A program made the position numbers and the translations under genes. Below are positions 34,552 through 44,998 of a stretch of 64,000 nt of DNA, piece by piece (within the stretch, counting starts at the first letter, position 1; every line of letters starts with the position of its first letter). The notes below the pieces were generated by a model. That model made no database searches. It was not told where the DNA came from and saw only the letters and a program-made list of their open reading frames with translations. This stretch comes from Dactylorhiza incarnata (Eukaryota > Streptophyta > Magnoliopsida > Asparagales > Orchidaceae). The stretch spans positions 744,001 through 808,000 of the forward strand of contig JAWHQI010000305.1 in NCBI GenBank assembly GCA_033032865.1, written 5' to 3'.

Positions 34552-36660
34552 AAGAACGTGGATGTCTTCGCTTGGAGTGCCGCGGAAATGCCCGGGATCG
34601 ACACGGATGTGGCTTGCCATCGCCTCAACCTCGACCCCGGCGCCCGCCCCATCCGCCAGAAGAGGAGGGCCGTCGTAGACAAGATGGAAGGGCCCATCCA
34701 CGAGGAGGTGGGCAAGCTCCTGCAGGCAGGCTTTGTATCGGAGATCCAGTATCCAGGCTGGGTCTCCAACGTCGTTATGGTGAAAAAAGGGGGAGGTAAG
34801 TGGAGGATGTGTATCGACTTTTCCTTGCTTAATAAATCATGCCCTAAGGATTGTTACCCCCTGCCTAGAATCGACGCGCTGGTTGACTCAGCCGTCGATT
34901 TTCCTGTAATGTCTTTCTTAGATGCTTTTTCAGGTTACCATCAAATCCGCATGCATCCCCCAGACATCAAAGATGTCTCCTTCATCACGGGGGATGGATG
35001 CTACTGTTATAAAATGATGCCGTTCGGGCTCAAGAATGCAGGTGCCACATACCAAAGGATGATGGACAGAGTCTTCCGCGAGCAGAAGGGAAGAAACTTA
35101 GAGGTTTATGTAGATGACCTCATGGTGAAGAGCCGGGACCTTGGGTCTCACCTCCGAGACCTCGAAGAGACATTCGGGACCCTGCGACGGTACAAGATGA
35201 AACTCAATCCCTTGAAGTGTGTCTTCGGGGCGAGCCGAGGGAAGTTCCTGGGCCACTTGCTCACCCCCGCGGGAGTGGAACCTAACCCGGACAAAGTTAA
35301 AGCGGTGATGGAGTTGGGGTCGCCGAGAAATCCGAAGGAGGTTCAGAGCCTTATAGGGAAGTTGGCTGGGCTCAGCAGGTTCCTCTCCAAGGCGGGAGAA
35401 AAGTGTGCGCCTTTCTTCAAGGTGCTGCGGGGCAACAAGAAGTTTGAATGGACCCCGGAGTGCGAGAAAGCCTTCCAGGCTCTGAAGGAACAACTCACCC
35501 AAACCCCTCTGCTCCAGGGACCGAGGCCAGGGGAAGACCTATCTCTGTACCTAGGGGTAGGATCCGAAGCGGTAAGTTTCGTGCTAATCCGGGAGGAGGG
35601 AAAGAAACAGTTCCCTATCTACTACGTCAGCCGAGTGCTGAAGAAGGCAGAGCTCCGGTACCCGATCCTAGAAAAGTTAGCCTTCACATTGGTGGTGTCG
35701 GCCCGGAGGCTCCGACCTTACTTTCAAGCCCATTCAATCAAGATAGTGACGGACCACCCGCTCCGAAAAATCATGGAAGGGGTGGAGCACTCGGGAAGGT
35801 TAGCAAAGTGGTCCGTGGAGTTAAGTGAATTCAATATCATGTTCGTGCCCAGGACGTCCGTCAGGGCTCAGGCGGTGGCAGACTTCATGGCCGACTATGC
35901 AGCCGAAGTGGGGGAGCACGAGCCACCTCCCCCAGAGGCATGGAAGATGTTGGTGGACGGAGCGTCGGGAAAACACTCCTATGGAGGGGGAATGGTCCTG
36001 GTAAGTCCTCAGGGGACTCAGATTGAGCAAGCCTTGAACATCCGTTTCCCAATTACCAACAACCAGGCTGAGTACGAAGCGGTGATAGCGGGCCTTCGGC
36101 TGGCCCGAGAACTGGGAGTGCAGGACGTGGAGGTCTCCACGGACTCCATGGTGGTAGCATGCCAGATCAAGGGAGAGTTTGAAGCAAAGGACCCGACCCT
36201 CCTGCTATACCTGGAGAAGGTTAAGGGGGTCATCAGGCAGTTCCGCACCTTCTCCATCAAGCACGTGCCGAGGGAGGAGAGCACCCAGACGGACCTCTTA
36301 GCCAAGTTCGGTCCTCGAGCGGGAGGGACGACTTCGGAACTCTTCCGGCCCTCCATCGAGGAAGGAGAATTGATGGAGGTGGATCGACGAGCCTCGTGGA
36401 TGGATCCGTTCATCACCTTCCTATCCTCCGGGCAGTTCCCTGGAGAGGACGTGGACAAGAGGCGCTTCAGGTATAAGTCCGCTTATTACTCCTTGCATGC
36501 AGGGGGGCTATATAGAAAGACCCTCTCGGGACTCCTGGCCCGTTGTGTCTCCGAGGAGGAGGTCCCGAGAGTGCTGGAAGAAATCCACTCCGGGGAGTGC
36601 GGCAGTCACTCCGGGAGTCGGACCCTGGAAGGGAGGGTGTTGAGGCAAGGCTACTTCTAG
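34552..36660 (+). CDS. Element B reverse transcriptase, RNase H, second RNase H
   Basis: It is in the same frame as gag-protease, after the single TAG. RT is complete, with FLDAFSGYHQI (first catalytic Asp near residue 122 counted from ATG 34558) and YVDD at 184-187. The first RNase H lacks its first Asp (LYLGVGSEA) but keeps VTDHPL. The second RNase H (about 460-590) has LVDGAS, NQAEYEAV, STDSMV and QTDLLAK, so all four acidic residues can be placed. The frame ends at TAG 36658-36660 within GYF*PTL, where other elements have Trp (TGG), inside the integrase zinc domain. Confidence 0.92.
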   Translation, partial: KNVDVFAWSAAEMPGIDTDVACHRLNLDPGARPIRQKRRAVVDKMEGPIHEEVGKLLQAGFVSEIQYPGWVSNVVMVKKGGGKWRMCIDFSLLNKSCPKDCYPLPRIDALVDSAVDFPVMSFLDAFSGYHQIRMHPPDIKDVSFITGDGCYCYKMMPFGLKNAGATYQRMMDRVFREQKGRNLEVYVDDLMVKSRDLGSHLRDLEETFGTLRRYKMKLNPLKCVFGASRGKFLGHLLTPAGVEPNPDKVKAVMELGSPRNPKEVQSLIGKLAGLSRFLSKAGEKCAPFFKVLRGNKKFEWTPECEKAFQALKEQLTQTPLLQGPRPGEDLSLYLGVGSEAVSFVLIREEGKKQFPIYYVSRVLKKAELRYPILEKLAFTLVVSARRLRPYFQAHSIKIVTDHPLRKIMEGVEHSGRLAKWSVELSEFNIMFVPRTSVRAQAVADFMADYAAEVGEHEPPPPEAWKMLVDGASGKHSYGGGMVLVSPQGTQIEQALNIRFPITNNQAEYEAVIAGLRLARELGVQDVEVSTDSMVVACQIKGEFEAKDPTLLLYLEKVKGVIRQFRTFSIKHVPREESTQTDLLAKFGPRAGGTTSELFRPSIEEGELMEVDRRASWMDPFITFLSSGQFPGEDVDKRRFRYKSAYYSLHAGGLYRKTLSGLLARCVSEEEVPRVLEEIHSGECGSHSGSRTLEGRVLRQGYF

Positions 36661-37650
36661 CCCACTCTCAGCAAGGATGCGGCAGAGTTCGCAAGAAAGT
36701 GTCCTAAATGCCAGCTCTATGCTCCGCTCCAGCTCCTCCCAGCTCAAAGACTCCGGACCATCACGGCTCCCTGGCCCTTCGCCATATGGGGGCTGGACCT
36801 GGTCGGTCCCTTTCCCCAAGCCAGCGGCCAGAGGAAGTTCCTGCTGGTCATGATCGACTACTTCTCCAAGTGGGTAGAGGTGAAAGCACTTGCTAAGGTA
36901 ACCTCTCAGGTTGTAAGGAATTTTGTGTGGGGGGAAATAATTTGCAGGCATGGACTCCCTCTAGCTATAGTGACGGACAATGGGCCGCAGTTTGCGAGTG
37001 AAGAGTTTGTTGGCTTCTGCACTCAGCTCGGCATTGACCTCAGGTTCGCTCCGGTCCACCACCCGAGGAGCAACGGGCAGGTGGAGGCGGCGAACAAGAT
37101 AATCGTTAACCTACTAAAAAAGAAAGTGGAGAACCTTTGAGGAAATTGGGTGGAACAGCTACCCTCCGTCCTCTGGGCCATGAGGACTACTCCGAATACC
37201 GCCACCGGGGAGACCCCATTCAAGCTCTCTCATGGGTCCGAGGTCGTTCTCCCCATAGAGTTTGAGGTAAAGACCCCCCGGGTGATCGCTGCAAGCGAGG
37301 GGGATGAAGAGTGGCTAGAAGATAACAATGCCGAGCAAAGGCTATCTTTGGACCTGGTGGAAGAACTCCGGGACTTGGCCACCATTAGACAGGAAGAGGT
37401 CAAACGACGGATGGCTCGATATTTTGACAAACATATCCGGATCAGGCACTTTCAGAAAGGGGACCTGGTCTTGAAGAAGGTCGATGCGGCCGACAGAGGG
37501 GCCGCGGTGGGTAAACTTAACCCCAACTGGGAGGGTCCATATATTGTAAGCGGGGTGCTCAAGTCGGGGGGATATCACCTCCAGGATGTGGAGGGGGTGC
37601 CCCTCGACCGAGCCAGGAGCGGGGACGATTTGAAACGATTTTACCCTTAA
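36661..37650 (+). pseudogene. Element B integrase
   Basis: It continues in the same frame after the Trp-to-stop change. It shows CPKC of the zinc domain, the rve core with WGLDLVG (Asp near 36798), IVTDNG (Asp near 36975) and GQVEAAN (Glu near 37085), then a TGA at 37138-37140 where an Arg (CGA) is likely, and a C-terminal part ending at 37650 with WEGPYIV and DDLKRFYP. The catalytic residues survive; the protein does not, unless both stops are bypassed. Confidence 0.9.
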
Positions 37651-37737
37651 AAGCTTTATTATATTGTTTACCGGATGTCTTACTCCCTTCTTTTTATATA
37701 TGCTTATAACTACTGCCGGGCCGACGTGACAAAGGTT

Positions 37738-38722
37738 GGGTATGACGGTGCTGGAATGCCCCAGATCGATTCCTCTCCCGGGCTCTCACCTAGACGGGGG
37801 GTTCAGGTTGATCTCTGGAGAGGCTGGCAAGGTTGGAAACATTGGTGCTGGAATGCCCCAGATCGATTCTGCTCCCGGGCTCTCACCTAGACGGGGGGTT
37901 CAGGTTGATCTCTGGAGAGGCTGGCAAGGTTGGAAACATTGGTGCTGGAATGCCCCAGATCGATTCCGCTCCCGGGCTCTCACCTAGACGGGGGGTTCAG
38001 GTTGATCTCTGGAGAGGCTGGCAAGGTTGGAAACATTGGTGCTGGAATGCCCCAGATCGATTCCGCTCCCGGGCTCTCAACTAGACGGGGGGTTCAGGTT
38101 GATCTCTGGAGAGGCTGGCAAGGTTGGAAACATTGGTGCTGGAATGCCCCAGATCGATTCCGCTCCCGGGCTCTCACCTAGACGAGGGGTTCAGGTTGAT
38201 CTCTGGAGAGGCTGGCAAGGTTGGGAACACTGGTGCTGGAATGCCCCAGATCGATTCCGCTCCCGGGCTCTCACCTAGACGGGGGGTTCAGGTTGATCTC
38301 TAGAGAGGCTGGCAAGGTTGGAAACATTGGTGCTGGAATGCCCCAGATCGATTCCGCTCCCGGGCTCTCACCTAGACGGGGGGGGGGGGGGGGGGGGGGG
38401 GGGGTTCAAGTTGATCTCTGGAGAGGCTGGCAAGGTTGGAAACATTGGTGCTGGAATGCCCCAGATCGATTCCGCTCCCGGGCTCTCACCTAGATGGGGG
38501 GTTCAGGTTGATCTCTGGAGAGGCTGGCAAGGTTGGAAACATTGGTGCTGGAATGCCCCAGATCGATTCCGCTCCCGGGCTCTCACCTAGACGGGGGGTT
38601 CAGGTTGATCTCTGGAGAGGCTGGCAAGGTTGGAAACATTGGTGCTGGAATGCCCCAGATCGATTCCGCTCCCGGGCTCTCGCCTAGACGGGGGGTTCAG
38701 GTTGTTCTCTGGAGAGGCTGTC
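37738..38722 (+). repeat. 97-bp minisatellite after pol in element B
   Basis: About ten tandem copies of a 97-bp unit (TGGTGCTGGAATGCCCCAGA ... GGGGGGTTCAGGTTGATCTC). One copy has its six-G run expanded to about 26 G (38379-38404). Open frames of 83-90 codons recur in each copy and are products of the repeat, not genes. Confidence 0.95.
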
Positions 38723-39198
38723 AATAGGGGTCAAGGCCTAAGATAACAGGTTGAAGTGTTAGAGCCAGAAGGGTTTGGTTCGCAAAATTGAGAGGGTTGA
38801 GGCAGGCAAGGCCTGAGATAGCGGGTTGATATACTAGAGTCAGGGGGTTTTAGTTCGCAGAATGTCGGTGTCCCAGCTCGTGGGCAATATCCGCGGGCGG
38901 CGACAGCCCGGGTTCGCGAGACCCATAAGGGGAGAACCCCGGCGAGGCGAGCCCTGACACGCGCATTCGCGAGCCCCCCAGAAGCACTGCCGCATAACAA
39001 CGGGTCATGAGAGTTCGGAAGAAAGAGACCAAATGCGAGAGAGAAAAAAAAAAGAGACACGAGCATGCGCATAAATAACAACGAAAAGAAATCATCATAA
39101 CTATCATTCTCCAAGATTTTTCTATGTTCGGCGGCGACCTCGCCAGCCCAAAAAGAATAATGTACATTCGAAAGGAGGGGGGGAGGAGCTAAGGGAGT

Positions 39199-41149
39199 TC
39201 ATTCTGGGGGGCCCTTGCCATTCTTGCAAGCCCCCAACCATGGCGCCAAGTCGAAGAGGTCCGGGCAGACGTCTTCGGCTGTAAACTCCATCGCGTCTTC
39301 AGCTAGTAGACTCGCACCCTTAAGTGTCGTGAAGACGAGGTTAGCGACCTCCTGTGCATCTCGCCGCCTCTGTTCCTCGCTTTCGGCAGCCCTCTGTTGA
39401 GAACCGGCTCGCCCAGGAGAAGGAGGTAGCACGCTGCGAACCAGCTCGTCCACCCGAGCCTTCAGCATGGTATTCTCCAACTCCAGCTCGCTGTTGCGAG
39501 CGAGGAGCTTGGTTGCTACGTCGACATCCTGAGTTAGCATCAAATTAGTTAGGCAAAGGTCAGAGGTCGCAAACAACAAAGAAAAGAGGCCCAAGGGCCA
39601 CTTACCATCTTGCCCTGCATCCCGGCGAGAAGTCTTTCCGACACCTCCTCTCTCTCCTTAAGACCTTTGATCTCCTCGCGAGCTCTCTTAAGCTCCTCCC
39701 TGTACGCGCGGATATCCCTATCCGCCTGCAGATAGCGGCGCCCCGCCATATGTGCGAGCTCCGTCGAGCGGAACTGGGCTCGCATTTCTTCATAAACCAG
39801 TTGCCTTGGACCCATATCTTTATAGGTGGCGGCGTCCTCGCGACCGTATAAGCCGAAGGAGATAGAGAACGCCTCCTCCCCGGCCTTACCGAGCTCCACC
39901 CAGGAGGGGTGAAGGGTGGAGCAAGAAATCCGGTTGGCGTTAGGATCCCAAGCGAGCAGGGGCTCGCCGAGGATATCAGAAACTTTCTCACCCAGACCGA
40001 AGTTCTTGTGGCCCTTGGGTTGGGGGGTTACAGAAGAACTCCCAGCGCCCTGGTTCGCCGGGGGGTCCGACTTTTCCGCAGGGGAAGGGGGCGAGCCGTC
40101 GGTCTCGCTCAGATAAACGACCGCGCTCTTATCTTTGACAGCGAGGGTTTTCCCCTTCAACTTCTTGGAGGAGGGTCGCGAACCCGGTTGACTCGCAGAC
40201 GGGGGCCGCTTCTTGCCGAACCCGATGGTAGGAAGATAGCGGCAAGCCTCTGCCGCCACGGTCGCGAGAGTGTCCGCCGTAAGAGTGATGCCTTGTGCGT
40301 GCGGAGGATTAACAGGGATCTCGTGCTCGCCTGTAGAGTAAGAGCGTTACACAGCGAAGAGAGAGGAAAGGAGAGTGGGGCGAGAGCGAGCCCTACCTTC
40401 CCCTTGAGGAACGATGAGTAACGAGTCAACGTTGCGCCGCAGATAGGCGACTTCGAAGTTCTTTCCGGAGAGGTATTGGAGAAGTTTGGCGTCGGCGCCG
40501 CTCAGCGAGCTCGGAGGGCGGTAAGTGGCGTCATCCCGCTGGAGGGGGGTGAAGTGGAGATTGCCGAAGGGCCCCTTCACCAGGAGGAACTTCTGGGTCC
40601 AGTAGTGACTCTTGTTCACCGTCTCGCAGACTGTGACGTGCTGACTCGCGAAGTAGGTGGTCCCGTCTCGGAAGGCGCGGAAGGAAAACACTTTGCGGAA
40701 GACGAGGAGACTGAACTCGATCCTCTCCTCCCGCAGGTAACTAGCGAACGCGACAATGTCCGCGATCGCATTCGGGGTCAACTGGCTCGGCAACACCCCA
40801 TAATACCGCAGCACCTACAAAGAACAGTGAGAAAGTTGCGATAGCGGACAGAGAGCGGCGAGAAGGCTAAGCGAAGTACCTGACGAATTTCAGGCCATAA
40901 AGGGAGTCACAACCCATTCTCGAAGTGCGCAATGGGGATCGCGAGCTCGTCAGCCTCGGTCTCGATTAATGTAGATCTCTCGCTCGGACAGCGAGCCGAG
41001 TAACCCTCCGGGAGATAACGATCCACGACATGTTTGTACTCCTCTGCCGTGATGTTCGCGCAGTAGAATTCATGGGCTTGAAACGCTGAGGCGCATCTTG
41101 ACCGCCCCTCGCTCTCGCCATCCGCCCCCACTAACTGATTTGTTCGCAT
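39199..41149 (-). CDS. Element B antisense gene 2: four exons, PF04195-like domain and coiled coils
   Basis: Proposed exons on the minus strand: 41149-40880, 40814-40397, 40330-39606, 39528-39199. The introns of 65, 66 and 77 nt are all GT-AG (donors CAG|GTACTT, GAAG|GTAGGG, ATG|GTAAGT; acceptors TTTGTAG, CTCTACAG, CTAACTCAG), and the phases agree throughout, giving 580 codons plus stop. Residues around VLRYYGVLPSQLTPNA to HYWTQKFLLVKG strongly resemble Pfam PF04195 (putative gypsy type transposon), a plant family of unknown function. Exons 3 and 4 encode a Lys-rich segment and coiled-coil-like helices (AREEIKGLKEREE; ELELENTMLKARVDEL). A TGA at codon 81 (40907-40909), followed at once by LPLWPEIRQ in frame, probably replaced an Arg codon, so this copy is disrupted. 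TATA box at 41271-41280. Confidence 0.8.
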
Positions 41150-41270
41150 CGAGTCAGGAAGAGGCAGCCTGCAAGCAGCGAACGTGAGCACGAACTTGCG
41201 AGAACAGAGATGAGCGTAAACGCGAGAGGACTTGAGAAATAAATGCGACGGATGGAAAAGTGAATCCGAA

Positions 41271-41280
41271 CTATTTATAG
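41271..41280 (-). promoter_or_regulatory. TATA box of antisense gene 2
   Basis: CTATAAATAG on the minus strand, about 120 bp before the proposed ATG at 41149. The GTG at 41191 opens the same frame but is not needed as a start. Confidence 0.65.
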
Positions 41281-41686
41281 GAAAATCGGATGGGCACGGG
41301 AATCGAAGCGTCGGGAGTGCGGATAGCGAAAATAAAGTAGATTTCTACTCGGTAGGACTGCAGTCTTGCGTGCCCGGGCTCGCCGCTGCGTGGTAATTAA
41401 ACCCCGCCCAAGGCCGGCCCGCGAGGAAAGGGGGTTTGGGCACAACGTCGCACAGAAGCTCGCGAGCGCTCCACGAGGGCGATCGTATCAAACACAGCGA
41501 ACGAACTAAATGAACCACAGGCACACCACAGAAATAAAGGGAAAAATAAAAAACGATAAGAGGCGAGTCACGATGGACTCGCGAATATTACCACACCAGA
41601 TATTGTTCAACAGAAGCGTCATGAAAGAAATAAAAGCAAGGGGATAGTTGAATTAAAAAACCGCGGCAGTCTCAGGGGTAAGGAAG
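41281..41686. other. Region between the two antisense genes
   Basis: No open frame of note. It must hold the 3' end of antisense gene 1 and the upstream promoter of antisense gene 2. Several CGCGAG and GCGAGC motifs, also common in the element B LTR, are present. Confidence 0.4.
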
Positions 41687-42901
41687 TCATTTCCAGCGAC
41701 CCCGACCCCGCTTCCCCGCACGCGGCGGCACTCTCGGATAGTGGTATTCGCGAAGTGCTTTAAACTCGCGTAGGATTAGGTGTGCTTGATCCTCGCCCCG
41801 CGAGATGTGCACGCCGGGCGAGGTGACGTCTGCGCGAGTCACCGGCTCTGCCTCGGCGATCAAGCACGCATTCGCGTCTTCCATCGCGGCGAATCTCTCG
41901 TCGAAGACAGCCCGGTCCGCGGCATATCGCTCCTCCAGCTCGCGTAGCATCATACCATGCTTCTGAAGCACCTCTGACACCCGTCTCTTCATTCGCTCGG
42001 GGTCGCCCGGGTCGCCCAAGAAGTCTTCCATCTGGCCCGGCGAGGGCGGCGGTGACATCTCCACCCTCCCATGCTCTGACTCAGGCGTGGCTTCTGAAAT
42101 GTCTGCGAAGGACGAACTAGTAGGATCAGGGGGCGAGCGAAAAGGCGAGCCCGGACAAATGTACTAACCTTGGGAGGAGGACTCGCGACGTTGCTTGTGA
42201 GAAGACTCCGGTCGACCCTGGAAGTTTCCGCGGAACCCCGGGGCATGGGGTTTCCCCAGACCAGGGGGGTACACCACTCTCTCCGCGACCTGGGCGCCAT
42301 CGAGAAGCGAGCCGCCTGGACTTCGCCTGCCCACCAAACCGAAGCCGGGGGTATCCAAGTTGACCTTAGGCGAAATCGACGAGCGCGCCGGTGTGGAGCC
42401 TTTCTTCTTGGGGCTCGGCGGTGGGGTATCTGCATAGGCCACAAACGCATGGATATCGCATGGACTCAAGCAGAGATAAAGGAGGATACGTATGACTTAC
42501 GGGGTTGCGAGAGAGGCGCCTGTTGGGTCGAAGTCCCGACCCCAGTGTCTAGCGATCCCAGCTTCGCGGGGGACGGAGCATAAGAAGAGGTCAGCGTGAG
42601 GCCCGCCATGCATTCCTCAGGCGGAGGGTTCTGCGAGAAGAGAAGGAGTAAGTGGGTAGTCGGTATAAAAAGCCTAGACGAAGAATACCTGTTGGGCGAG
42701 CCCGGTATCCGGCGGCGGAGGCGAGGCAGGAGGTGACGACACGTCCTCCCCCTGCGACCTCCGAACCGTCTTGGCCTTTTTAGGCTGGGGGGAAGGGGGT
42801 GTGGCGGGGTTGAACATCCAGGCGTTGCGCTCGGCGGCCTGGGCCTTCGCCATCTCTCTGGAAGCTTTCAGTCGATCTCGCGCGCTCGGCTTGGAGGACA
42901 T
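41687..42901 (-). CDS. Element B antisense gene 1: four exons, basic N-terminus and coiled coil
   Basis: Proposed exons on the minus strand: 42901-42689, 42630-42501, 42429-42169, 42102-41687. The introns (58, 71 and 66 nt) are GT-AG (donors CAG|GTATTC, CCC|GTAAGT, AAG|GTTAGT; acceptors TCGCAG, TATGCAG, TCGCAG). Phases agree at every junction and yield 339 codons plus TGA. The start MSSKPSARDRLK lies about 70 bp below a TATA box. The product is Pro/Ser-rich with a PKKAKTVRR basic patch that could act as a nuclear signal, and ends with a helical segment (VLQKHGMMLRELEERYAADR) of coiled-coil type and an Arg/Gly tail (KRGRGRWK). I recognise no family. The reading frame is undamaged, unlike gag-pol around it. 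The 58-nt first intron is short for a plant and is the weakest join. Confidence 0.7.
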
Positions 42902-42968
42902 TCTGAGAGGTTGTTTTCTGCGAGGAAGAAGGGGAAGGAAAAGCTTGATCACTAGCCACGGTGGGCGG

Positions 42969-42977
42969 TATTTATAG
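42969..42977 (-). promoter_or_regulatory. TATA box of antisense gene 1
   Basis: CTATAAATA on the minus strand, 67 bp before the ATG at 42901 and outside the LTR. Confidence 0.65.
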
Positions 42978-43077
42978 TTTTGGGCGCGGGGCCCACCACA
43001 AGATTCCTGCCACGTCAGCCGAATCGGCGAACACCAGGGGTTGGACGTTTCTTCGCGAGCTCGAAGCAACCTCGCGA

Positions 43078-43090
43078 AGAGCGGGGATTG
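43078..43090 (+). other. Element B polypurine tract
   Basis: AAGAGCGGGGATT directly before the 3' LTR, the expected position of the plus-strand primer. Confidence 0.6.
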
Positions 43091-43914
43091 TGTACAACCC
43101 CGATGTTCGCCAGGAAGGGTCCCTGGTTCGCACAACCTAGGGAGCGAGCTAAGGAGCGGTTCGGCAGGCGAGCCCTAGAGGCAGGCGAGCCAGCCGGTCG
43201 GAGGAGTTCGCTAGGTGGCTTTGGCGAGCCTGCCGGTCGGAGGAGCTCGCTAGGCAGGTCCGGGACCTTGGGGGTACAAATAGCCATTTCTGGGGTACAG
43301 TTAGTCATTTTGGCGAGCTCGACCCGCTAAGGAGCGGTTCGGCAGGCGAGCCAGCCGGTCGGAGGAGTTCGCTAGGCGGCTTTGGCGAGCCAGCCAGATC
43401 TTTCGGCGAGCCCCGTGTTCGCTGAACAGGTCAGGGGTCTCTGGTTCGCCGGCGCCTGGGGTGGTCCTTTACCAAAAAACCCCTGGTGGTCTGCGGGTAG
43501 CCCCTCCGAACAGCGGAGCTTGGCTGTTAGCAGACCAATTTGGGGTGCGGATAGTAAGAAGGGACAACAGGAGTTGGCTATTGACAGACCACAAAACCAA
43601 AATCTATAAATAGACCTTAAGGGGCACCTTGGAAGGGGACCGGTTTCAGAATCTTTGAGCCTTCTTCTCTCCATAGGTCGCTTTGGTTTGGGCTCTCTAG
43701 CTCTCCAAGGTGCCCGAGTCTTAGCTTTGGCTTGGGAGGGGAAGCGCTCAACGATCTTCCGGGTTAGTAGAGGGATCTCCTTGCTGAGACCAGGGTCTTT
43801 GTTCTTTGTCCGGGTTATCTGCCTATCTCTTCCGAGGGACCGGTAAGGGCTAGTCGCCCCTCAATTCGTTGAGGGCCCCGAACTCCACAAGAGACCGAGA
43901 AATCGGTTTCAACA
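43091..43914 (+). repeat. Element B 3' LTR
   Basis: TGTACAACC to GTTTCAACA, followed by the AGTGG duplication. It keeps an intact TATA motif, CTATAAATAG at 43604-43613. Confidence 0.92.
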
Positions 43915-43919
43915 AGTGG

Positions 43920-44993
43920 GGTGCGGCCGAGCCGCACCCCCTTGGGGTGCGGCCGAGCCACACCCCCTTGGGGTGCGGCCAAACCGCACCCCTTGGGGTG
44001 CGGTCAAGCCCCCTCCCCGTGGAGGCGTTCGGGTGTGTCCCCCCTCTCCAAGCTCGATGTGCGCCCTTTGGGCCCCTGACTCCGCTCAGAGCGCTCCCGC
44101 GCTCGTAACATGCTCAGAACGCCTCTAAGCGCGTTCAGAGCACTTCCGTGTTCGTTGCACGCTCAGAACGCTTCGGAGCGCGCTTGCGTGCCCGGAACAC
44201 TTTCACATTTCAGGCACACTCACATTTTGTCTTTCTAGTATGCTCACATTTTGTCTTTCTAGCATGCTCACATTTTGTCTTTCTAGCTTCTCAGATTTCA
44301 GGAACAATCCGTCGCCTTTTTCGCCTTGAACAAAGTGCCCGAACTGCCCAGGGGCGAGACGGCCATTTATGAAAAATGGCGATCCGTATGCTCCGAACCG
44401 GAAAACGTGATTCGTCCGCCAGGTGATTACGATGGTTACAACGGCGAAATTACCAAGCTACCCCCGACCAAAGCTATAAAAGGATCTCAGAACCTTCATT
44501 TAGGAGGACTTTTGCCTTCTGCACCCGGGAGAGCTCCTCGAAGATTTCCACGGGATTCTCCTTCGGCGCTTGAAGATCTCCTTTGTGGACTTGAAGATTT
44601 CCCTCATCCCGAAAGGCGACTCAGCATTCTCACTTTCATTCCCCGGAGCATTCTCACTTTTGTTCCCCACAGTTCTCAGAAGGAAAAAGACTTAGTTTTC
44701 TGAGGGGTGACCTGTCACCCTCGGAACTCCCCCTCTCTCTCTCTATTATTGTAACGAGCGGCGGCCTGTCGCGCTCGACTTCTATGCACCTAATTGTAAG
44801 CTCTGAGAAGATAGTGAAGTTTGGTCGGCACAGCTCCGGCCACGTGGTTTTTTACCCTTTCCGGGTTTTCCACGTTAAAAAGTCTCGGTGTACTCAACGA
44901 ATCTCTAATTGACTGTTTGCGCGCTCGGTTCGCTTCCGAGCTAAGGTGGTTCAATTTGACCGATCTACCAGAGCACCCGAGCGACCCGCAACA
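43920..44993 (+). repeat. Element C 3' LTR, second part
   Basis: It resumes after B's duplicated AGTGG in the GGTGCGG palindromes and continues to CGACCCGCAACA at 44993. TATA motif at 44474-44482. The AGCATGCTCAC repeat has fewer copies (three) than in the 5' LTR (six). Confidence 0.92.
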
Positions 44994-44998
44994 CCTCT

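Larger units (their letters stand above)
31134..43914 (+). mobile_element. Tat element B, nested in the 3' LTR of C, with antisense genes
   Basis: LTRs 31134-31974 and 43091-43914, flanks AGTGG on both sides (31129-31133 and 43915-43919). The sense strand has one gag-pol frame, interrupted by three stop codons. A 97-bp minisatellite follows pol, and 38.7-43.0 kb carries two antisense genes. Pol has a degenerate RNase H followed by a second one, and no chromodomain, so the element is Tat type. The LTRs differ at roughly a dozen single bases plus one 17-bp length difference (counted by eye), so the insertion is not recent. Confidence 0.95.
26098..44993 (+). mobile_element. Tat element C: gag-only, split by element B
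   Basis: 5' LTR 26098-27682, internal region 27683-30671, 3' LTR 30672-31133 continuing at 43920-44993. Flanks are CCTCT on both sides (26093-26097 and 44994-44998). Removing element B and one copy of its AGTGG duplication leaves about 6.1 kb. It carries gag and no protease, RT, RNase H or integrase, so it must have depended on another element for movement. LTR ends, leader, gag and a 3' untranslated block resemble element A, its probable helper family. Confidence 0.9.

Noticed and set aside
37675..38727. Series of 83-90 codon frames, each starting Met-Glu-Thr-Leu
   Set aside because: One per copy of the 97-bp repeat, produced by the repeat itself.
41989..42450. Arg-rich 153-codon minus-strand frame
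   Set aside because: Out-of-register shadow of exons 3 and 4 of antisense gene 1; the phase-consistent splice model explains the region better.
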